DNA from: Flavobacterium sp.
GTDB taxonomy: Bacteria > Bacteroidota > Bacteroidia > Flavobacteriales > Flavobacteriaceae
NCBI GenBank assembly: GCA_003449615.1
Contig: DMHA01000390.1
Span: forward strand, 5,131-24,909
Direction: 5' to 3'
DNA: 19,779 nucleotides
Part shown: positions 14,589 to 19,779 of the stretch, one piece after another
Layout of the letters: each line of letters begins with the position of its first letter
Position numbering within the stretch: position 1 is the first letter of the stretch
Notes under the pieces: model-generated
What the model was told of the DNA's origin: nothing
The model's input: only the letters and a program-made list of their open reading frames with translations
Database searches by the model: none
Translations under genes and position numbers: made by a program

Positions 14589-14907
14589 TGGGAAACAGTT
14601 TATCTTTTAACTTTTAAAAGAGAATTTTAGTATAATGACTGGTAAAAATACGTTTCTTTTTGAAATATAGAAATTTATACCATTAGATATTTCAAAATAG
14701 TTTAAAAATCTTGTCACCATCTAACTGAATTTAATAAAATATTCAAAGTATTTTCCTAAAAGTAATTGGATATAAAGACAATCTGTTTCGATATTGGTTA
14801 TACTGGAAATGCTTTAGCCATTCTTTTTTTTAACCATTAAAATTAAGTACAATACAAATCTTAATTTTCTTAATTAATGGTTCAAAAAACACCCAATAAC
14901 CTCTATG
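14589..14907. other. Intergenic region upstream of sprE
   Basis: A 319-base AT-rich gap between the end of the ABC ATPase gene and sprE. It contains an imperfect inverted repeat (14832-14882: AACCATT...AATGGTT with inner AATTAAG/CTTAATT), which could end the ABC operon although no T-run follows on the minus strand. The sprE promoter must be here, but I found no full TAnnTTTG box with partner. No coding frame of interest is present. Confidence 0.6.
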
Positions 14908-15603
14908 TTAAACCGCAAAAAATGCTTCTAATTCTTGCAAGGTTTCTGCCGATGTTTGAATGTCTTTTACGACTTCGCCTTTGTTCAAAGCAACAATTCT
15001 TTCGCAAACCTCAACCGTGTGTTGCAAATCGTGGCTGGAAACTAAAACGGTAACATCAGGATTTTGAGCCAATTCCTTAATTATTTTTTTTAATCTACTT
15101 ACGGTGGTGGGATCCAAATTGGCAAAAGGTTCATCCAAAATTATCACTTCAGGATTGCCAATGAGTGTGGCGATAATCCCCACTTTCTTCTGGTTTCCTT
15201 TGGATAAATCTCTCAGATATTTTTTGTTACTCAAAATTTCGCCATTAAAAAACTCTTCGTGTTTGGTCAATAATGCATCGATGTCGGCTTTGTTTTGACC
15301 ACGCAAATCGCCAATGAAATAGAAATATTCCTCGGGAGTGAGATAGCCTATCAAAAAACTTTCATCGAGAAATGAAGCGGTAAATGGCTTCCAGTTTTCG
15401 CTGGTGTTCACCTGAACTTCATTGTTGATAATATGCCCTGTCGATGGCTGGATTAAATCCAATAACAAACTGAAAAAGGTGGTTTTTCCTGCACCGTTAT
15501 TGCCCACAAGTCCAAAACTTTGTCCTTTTGGAATTTCTAAATGGTCTATTTTTAATACGGTAGTTCCGTTGTAGGATTTTGAAAGATTTTGTACGTTTAT
15601 CAT
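14908..15603 (-). CDS. ABC transporter ATPase
   Basis: 231 residues, a complete ABC nucleotide-binding subunit. Walker A GNNGAGKTT at 34-42, signature LSKGNQKKV, Walker B VIILDEPFANLDP and switch His in VSSHDLQH. The Q-loop region (TASFLDESFLIG) has Asp instead of the usual Gln, which is uncommon. It follows the DUF5687-type permease gene after a 96-base gap filled with GC-rich repeats, and is the last gene of the PadR unit. The probable complex is permease plus this ATPase; the substrate is unknown. Related bacteroidetal pairs are annotated only as ABC exporters. Confidence 0.92.
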   Translation of the reverse strand: MINVQNLSKSYNGTTVLKIDHLEIPKGQSFGLVGNNGAGKTTFFSLLLDLIQPSTGHIINNEVQVNTSENWKPFTASFLDESFLIGYLTPEEYFYFIGDLRGQNKADIDALLTKHEEFFNGEILSNKKYLRDLSKGNQKKVGIIATLIGNPEVIILDEPFANLDPTTVSRLKKIIKELAQNPDVTVLVSSHDLQHTVEVCERIVALNKGEVVKDIQTSAETLQELEAFFAV

Positions 15604-15699
15604 TTGAAGTTAGGAGTTAGGAGTTTTTTTAAACTCCCCCTTCGGGGACCTGTCCCGACTTTTCGGGAGCCTGTGCCGACTTTTCGGGAGTTGGGGAGC
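15604..15699. repeat. GC-rich tandem hairpin cluster between permease and ATPase genes
   Basis: A 21-base unit (CCTGTCCCGACTTTTCGGG plus AG) occurs at 15649-15669 and again directly at 15670-15690 with a single C to G change. Each unit folds as TCCCGA/TCGGGA (CCGA/TCGG in the second). An outer arm pair ACTCCCC (from 15632) and GGGGAGCT (near 15692) encloses both, and GGAGTTT/AAACTCC flanks the left side. The short direct repeat TTAGGAG follows near the ATPase start. A single related unit lies at 4137-4157. In mRNA this would be a compact cluster of stems inside the operon. Confidence 0.75.
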
Positions 15700-17160
15700 T
15701 TATTTTTGTTTATAGGCAGCAATGGTTGCATATTTTTCGGATTTATATATTTTTTCGATTTTTGAGAAAACCTTGTCCCGGAAAGCAAACCCCAAAAGCC
15801 CTGTAATAACAACAAAAGCAAGTCCTAAATTTGGATTCATTATCCAAGAACCTGCCCCATATAACAATATAGGTAAGAGTAATTTAGGCAACGTTAGCAA
15901 CATAGCACTGGTATTAAAAGCCTTTTTGTCGCCAAAAGCACCTTTTGAGGACTCCAAATCAATAGGGGTTTTTGTGTAGGCACCTCCAAGCAAAACCAAA
16001 TGCGAATTGACTCCGATATTATAAATTGCTCCAACAATAATCGTTAGATAAACTTGCCAACCATAATACAAATAAAAGGAAGCCAAAATAGTGGAAATGA
16101 ATGTGGCAATAACAATTAGCCACCACTTTGAACTCAAATAACCTTTGTATGAAATATTTTGAGACATCATCAGTGGATAATAGGAACTGTCCCAACTAGG
16201 CACAAATTGTCCGAATGTGAAAAGAAATCCGCCCGAAACGAAAATTCCAGCAAAAATTTTCATTACTTCAGGTTGGTGTGAATTTTCTCTGAAAAAAATA
16301 AGTCCATAAAACAAAAATAAAAGACTCATTACTACTGTGGTTCTCGATCTTTTGTTTCGTTTGATGAGTTTGATGTCGTTCTTTAGAAAAGTACCCAAAG
16401 TCCCGAATTGGTTCAACCAAGTCAAATCCTCGGTTTTGGCGATTTGGTGTTTTAAAGAAAGTCCTGCATCGAGATATAAATTGGTTTTTAAGTAATTATA
16501 GGTAAAATAATACAAGCCCATCAGGCCCAAAACTGGAAATAAAAACATCCATTTGGTATGGAACAATCCATCAAAAAACACCGAAGTATAATCGGTAATC
16601 GTGAAAAACTGATAGTATTGCAAACCTCCCAAAATCAGTACGATGGCTAAGAAAATGCTAAACACATTGTCTTTGTTGGTCAATATAATATTCAGAAAAT
16701 TATTGCTGTAAACCAAGGCAATCATAGCCAAATGCCACAGTATCACGCTCAAAACATCATAACCTTCGACTAATAAAACAATAGAAAAAGGAAGAAAGGA
16801 AAAAACGTGTAGAAAATTAAAAAAAGACAAAATCGTTTTTCCTATCGAAAAGTTAACAATTGTGGGTCTTTTGAATGGCAAAATCAGCAAAGGTCGGATG
16901 TTCATTACCGGGATTTTTTGTAGCATTAATCGAATTCCCAAATCGATTAAAAAATAGTAAATCAAGTATTTGTTTACGGTTTGCAACGGATCAAGATGCA
17001 TTTCTTTTAAGGCGTAAAAAGCACCTAATCCAGCCATTAAAAAAATAAAAGTATATAGAACGGCAAGAAAACCTAAAAGGATTTTCAGTGCCAAATTAGT
17101 TCCAAACGAAGCCGAACGGACAAAAGATTTCCATTCGAGATATAGGAATTTTAGAATCAT
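15700..17160 (-). CDS. ABC transporter permease, DUF5687-type
   Basis: 486 residues with about 12 hydrophobic segments and short loops. It opens MILKFLYLEWKSFVRSASFG, a juxtamembrane start like that of ABC-2-type permeases, and contains the stretch NIRPLLILPFKRPTIVNFSIGK, which I associate with the DUF5687 family of bacteroidetal permeases. It is followed by an ATPase gene and preceded by three membrane protein genes (54-base gap). It most likely forms the membrane part of an exporter; the substrate cannot be read from the sequence. Confidence 0.85.
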   Translation of the reverse strand: MILKFLYLEWKSFVRSASFGTNLALKILLGFLAVLYTFIFLMAGLGAFYALKEMHLDPLQTVNKYLIYYFLIDLGIRLMLQKIPVMNIRPLLILPFKRPTIVNFSIGKTILSFFNFLHVFSFLPFSIVLLVEGYDVLSVILWHLAMIALVYSNNFLNIILTNKDNVFSIFLAIVLILGGLQYYQFFTITDYTSVFFDGLFHTKWMFLFPVLGLMGLYYFTYNYLKTNLYLDAGLSLKHQIAKTEDLTWLNQFGTLGTFLKNDIKLIKRNKRSRTTVVMSLLFLFYGLIFFRENSHQPEVMKIFAGIFVSGGFLFTFGQFVPSWDSSYYPLMMSQNISYKGYLSSKWWLIVIATFISTILASFYLYYGWQVYLTIIVGAIYNIGVNSHLVLLGGAYTKTPIDLESSKGAFGDKKAFNTSAMLLTLPKLLLPILLYGAGSWIMNPNLGLAFVVITGLLGFAFRDKVFSKIEKIYKSEKYATIAAYKQK

Positions 17161-17214
17161 ATATTTTGGTTTTATTTTGAGAATTAGTTGGTAAAAATAT
17201 GGAAAAGTTACAAA

Positions 17215-17925
17215 TTAAATTATAGAATAATCTGGATAGGTTTTAGCGAGTTCCTCCGAGACTTTTTTTGGCATAAAAGTCAAATGGATGTAAACATACA
17301 AAACAAATAACACATAGAAAATGCAGCAAATTAATAGGTGCCAATTTGCCCAATGACCATTATAGTCAAGTTCAGAATTAAAAACTGAGACTACATTTAA
17401 AATATGTAGGGGTAAAAATGCAATAATAAAATTTTTTCTTTTAAAAGCAATGTTTTCTAACAACCATTTTTTACCTGTGATTTTGTGAGTAGTTTCTATG
17501 TTTTTATCGATTTTATAGAGATAATAGCCAAAGAAAAGCATAGAAAGTAGCACCAAACCAAAAAGAGTTGCTTTTGTTTCTTCAAAAAATCGGACAAAAT
17601 GGTAAAACCCATAAACTAAAGCAATGGTCATAATAATCTTTGGTAATCGGAAAAATTCCTTGTAATATTCCCAAATCAATTTTCTGTATTTTTTATCAAG
17701 AAATTTTTGTTTCTCTTCGACCACCCCCATAAACCCAAAAATGCCAAATTTTTTAAATGCCAAATTCAAGGCTTCGTCAAAACTAAGTTTGGGGTTTTCT
17801 TGCCATTGGGTTTCTATGGCATTCGCCAAATGATCCACAAGTTCCGATTGCAAATCGTACCATTCTACATAATGCTGGCGGGTGAAAGTGTAGAGTAGGT
17901 CTATTTGTTGGGTGGTTAGTTTCAT
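17215..17925 (-). CDS. Membrane protein, paralogue A of a three-gene tandem set
   Basis: 236 residues. The N-terminal ~90-residue soluble part begins KLTTQQIDLLYTFTRQHYVE, then WYDLQSELVDHLANAIE, a helical motif also present in the next two genes. About four membrane helices follow (about 95-112, 117-135, 163-182, 193-215). The layout (small soluble helical domain, then membrane helices, next to a PadR gene) resembles HAAS/DUF1700-type proteins paired with PadR regulators in Firmicutes; I infer a comparable sensor or regulator role, with low certainty. Six bases separate it from paralogue B. Confidence 0.75.
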   Translation of the reverse strand: MKLTTQQIDLLYTFTRQHYVEWYDLQSELVDHLANAIETQWQENPKLSFDEALNLAFKKFGIFGFMGVVEEKQKFLDKKYRKLIWEYYKEFFRLPKIIMTIALVYGFYHFVRFFEETKATLFGLVLLSMLFFGYYLYKIDKNIETTHKITGKKWLLENIAFKRKNFIIAFLPLHILNVVSVFNSELDYNGHWANWHLLICCIFYVLFVLYVYIHLTFMPKKVSEELAKTYPDYSII

Positions 17926-17931
17926 CGCAAA

Positions 17932-18594
17932 TTAGCTTAATTTGTATTGGTTTTTAATGTTGGAAACGACTTTGTTGGTTAGATGAATTCCGGTGACACA
18001 AAACAAAAAACTTACAACCCAAAGACAAATAAATGGTATGATTAATATTGGATATTCTTTTACTTCGTCCTTAACAAAGCTAGCCCAACATCCAAACAAA
18101 GGAAATGTTGTAACCAAAGCCGAAGAAATCTCTATGGCTAAAAAACGTTTGCCATTAATTTTGCGATTTTTAATCCAAATGTATAAATTTGGAATACCAA
18201 ATAACAAAAGCAAACTAAAAAGTCCCGCTATATATTTATGTGGGTTTTCGAAATAGAAAGAAACATCATAAATCAAAATCCCTACTAGAATACTTCCTAT
18301 AATTTTAGGAAATTTCAGAAAATCTGCCACCGTTTTTCGCATTTGTCTGTTGTATTCTTTTTGCAAAATCATTTTCCTTTCTTTTTCAACTTCTTTAAAA
18401 TAGTTCCTTCCAAATCGTTGTTCTGCTCTAAATTGCACTTGATGAAAAGTAAGTTCTTTGTCTTCGTTCCAAATTTCTTCCATAATCGAAACAAAATGAT
18501 CAGTCAATTCCACTTGAAGTTCATACCATTTGATGTCGAAAGATTGGATGTAATGAGAAACGCATCTTATTTGTTCTGTGGTTAATTTATTCAT
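17932..18594 (-). CDS. Membrane protein, paralogue B of the tandem set
   Basis: 220 residues. It starts NKLTTEQIRCVSHYIQSFDI, then KWYELQVELTDHFVSIMEE, aligning with paralogue A over the whole soluble part (A: EWYDLQSELVDHLANAIE) and at LKFPKII before the first membrane helix (A: LRLPKII-like). Four membrane helices follow. Its ATG overlaps the stop of paralogue C by four bases (ATGA), so the two are translationally coupled. Function is unknown beyond the family resemblance described for paralogue A. Confidence 0.75.
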   Translation of the reverse strand: MNKLTTEQIRCVSHYIQSFDIKWYELQVELTDHFVSIMEEIWNEDKELTFHQVQFRAEQRFGRNYFKEVEKERKMILQKEYNRQMRKTVADFLKFPKIIGSILVGILIYDVSFYFENPHKYIAGLFSLLLLFGIPNLYIWIKNRKINGKRFLAIEISSALVTTFPLFGCWASFVKDEVKEYPILIIPFICLWVVSFLFCVTGIHLTNKVVSNIKNQYKLS

Positions 18595-19244
18595 TGTATT
18601 GCAAATTTCTTCTGAAATTGATAATGTTTAATCCCTAAATAAACACTAGAAATTAAAAACATAAACATAAAGCTCATCAACAAAACCATTATATTCTGAG
18701 CCACATTACTATTTGGTACTCTATCATTGAAAACAACAAAAACCCAACAAAAAATGGAAACAAACCGCTTATCAAATAAACATTTATAAGTAGATGAAAT
18801 TTTTGATTTTTGATTTAAAAATATAAAAATAAGCATTGCTACGATTGTTCCAAAATAAGCATAAAAAAAGACTTTCTTCATCCAAAAAACAAACTGAAAC
18901 TTTGCATTTGAATCAGGCAACAATTGAAAACTGAGAATTAATACTAACGAAATTGCAATTGCTGTAATTAATTCCAATTTTAATTGATTACCAAATTTAG
19001 TCTTAGCCAATTTTGGATAATAGTTTGCTAGCGAAAAATAAGCTCTGGTTAGGACAAATTCCTCATTCCATCGTTCAAATACTTTGCTAAATGCATCAGG
19101 AAAAGTTGTTTGGGTCGTTTTCATCTCACTTTCAATTTGTGAAGCGATATGATCTAAAACTTCAATTTTTAAATCGTCAAACTTAATCCCTTTCTTAATT
19201 AAAGTTCGATTGATGCATTCTATTTGTTCTGCGGTTAGTTTCAT
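18591..19244 (-). CDS. Membrane protein, paralogue C of the tandem set
   Basis: 217 residues, first of the three paralogues after padR (10-base gap). N-terminus KLTAEQIECINRTLIKKGIK, then FDDLKIEVLDHIASQIESEM, the most diverged version of the shared motif; the rest of the soluble domain differs (AYFSLANYYPKLAKTKFG). Four membrane helices lie about residues 90-108, 121-142, 155-172 and 183-203. The order padR, C, B, A, permease, ATPase on one strand with tiny gaps marks a single operon. Confidence 0.75.
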   Translation of the reverse strand: MKLTAEQIECINRTLIKKGIKFDDLKIEVLDHIASQIESEMKTTQTTFPDAFSKVFERWNEEFVLTRAYFSLANYYPKLAKTKFGNQLKLELITAIAISLVLILSFQLLPDSNAKFQFVFWMKKVFFYAYFGTIVAMLIFIFLNQKSKISSTYKCLFDKRFVSIFCWVFVVFNDRVPNSNVAQNIMVLLMSFMFMFLISSVYLGIKHYQFQKKFAIQ

Positions 19245-19254
19245 TTCAAAACAA

Positions 19255-19596
19255 TTAAATGGCTAATTTCGGGTTCACTAAAGTCTGCATATTTCTAATA
19301 AAATCCTCTAATTCCGAGAGGCGATTTACGGTTTCTTTCGTACCGGATTCGGTGAGTTTGTAATATTTTCGCAAGCGATTATCTACTTTTTCAATCTCTA
19401 CATCTAGCAAACCTTCGGCTTCGAGTTTGTGCAAAGCGGGATACAAAGCGCCTTCGGTAATGTTGAGTTCGCCTTGGGTGATGGCTTTTACTTTTTGGGT
19501 GATTTCGTAACCGTACATCTTGCCGTTTTCCTCCAGCAATTTCATAATGATGGTGTTGAGACTTCCTTTATATAATTGTGGATTTTTCATCTTCAT
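19255..19596 (-). CDS. PadR-family transcriptional regulator
   Basis: 113 residues, a small PadR protein: winged-helix region NTIIMKLLEENGKMYGYEIT, recognition segment ITEGALYPALHKLEAEGLL, wing VDNRLRKYYKLTESG and a C-terminal dimerisation helix (ETVNRLSELEDFIRNMQTL). PadR proteins usually repress their own operon and respond to a ligand or a partner protein. Here it is first in a unit that ends in an ABC transporter. Two ATGs are possible (19596 and 19590); both fit the predicted transcription start. A candidate operator overlaps its promoter. Confidence 0.93.
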   Translation of the reverse strand: MKMKNPQLYKGSLNTIIMKLLEENGKMYGYEITQKVKAITQGELNITEGALYPALHKLEAEGLLDVEIEKVDNRLRKYYKLTESGTKETVNRLSELEDFIRNMQTLVNPKLAI

Positions 19597-19612
19597 TCTC
19601 TATTTTGAAACA

Positions 19613-19644
19613 CAAATATACATAAGAAACTTATACATAATCAA
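19613..19644 (-). promoter_or_regulatory. padR operon promoter with embedded operator-like repeats
   Basis: On the minus strand TTG (19642-19644), 21 bases, TATATTTG (19613-19620), matching the Bacteroidetes -33/-7 consensus and ending 17 bases before the ATG at 19596. The spacer and -7 box carry TTATGTATA twice, at 19617-19625 and 19632-19640 (15 bases apart), around a short ATAAG/CTTAT dyad. Repeats of this kind inside a promoter suit binding by the PadR dimer and self-repression. Confidence 0.6.
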
Positions 19645-19661
19645 TTTAGGTATAAATTTTT

Positions 19662-19779
19662 TTAAAATATTTTAATTTTTACAAACCCTAAAAGAGTCTT
19701 CAAAACTAATGGATAAACTTTTAATACAGACTTTAGGCTCATTCTTATCAAAATATATTTATCATTTGCAAGTGGTAAG
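19662..19779. other. Unresolved right edge
   Basis: Two short open frames run off the window and cannot be told apart. On the minus strand 38 codons (ending LKTLLGFVKIKIF) reach a TAA at 19662-19664. On the plus strand an ATG at 19709 opens MDKLLIQTLGSFLSKYIYHL and stays open to the edge. Either could be the end or beginning of a real gene; neither is recognisable. Confidence 0.25.

Noticed and set aside
15600..15821. A 73-residue open frame overlapping the permease end and the GC-rich repeats
   Set aside because: It contains the translated 21-base repeat twice (RKVGTG) and overlaps the permease frame; no family pattern, so a by-product of the repeat.

Overview
The window looks like chromosomal DNA of a Flavobacterium-type member of the Bacteroidetes. 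The DNA is AT-rich. Promoter-like sites fit the Bacteroidetes pattern (TTG or TTTG, about 20 bases, then TAnnTTTG). The genes include the gliding and type IX secretion genes gldA and sprE/porW, a carboxypeptidase-regulatory/TonB receptor relic, and an ATP synthase operon without the beta and epsilon genes, which lie elsewhere in this phylum. Nearly everything is on the minus strand; only the gldA tail and one TonB C-terminal-domain gene are on the plus strand.

Layout, left to right. (1) 1-2473: the 3' part of gldA, an intergenic stretch holding an exact 76-base copy of the metF 3' region, a small secreted TonB-C protein, a shared terminator, and metF. (2) 2474-4948: an accessory patch with a Uma2-type nuclease, a RelE/ParE-like toxin-antitoxin pair between two near-identical terminator repeats, a decayed copy of the atpG 3' end, and the 5' fragment of a TonB-dependent receptor gene joined to that decayed copy. 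(3) 4949-11317: the ATP synthase genes in transcription order atpZ, a DUF6168-like membrane gene, atpB, atpE, atpF, atpH, [antitoxin, PIN toxin], atpA, atpG. A VapBC-like pair sits between atpH and atpA. (4) 11283-14588: sprE/porW (TTG start) and a bactofilin directly upstream of, and partly overlapping, the ATP synthase genes. (5) 14589-19660: a six-gene minus-strand unit of a PadR regulator, three tandem paralogous membrane proteins, a DUF5687-type ABC permease and its ATPase.

How the parts work together. Subunits a, c and b (atpB, atpE, atpF) with delta, alpha and gamma form most of the F1Fo motor. A hairpin after atpE probably lowers expression of the downstream genes relative to the c-ring gene. 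SprE and GldA belong to the secretion and gliding machinery powered by the proton motive force. The PadR unit looks like a self-regulated ABC export system with three membrane sensor-like proteins.

The most unusual points are the toxin-antitoxin pair inside an essential energy operon, and two independent cases (metF and atpG) in which a relic of a gene's 3' end lies beyond newly placed TonB-related cargo.
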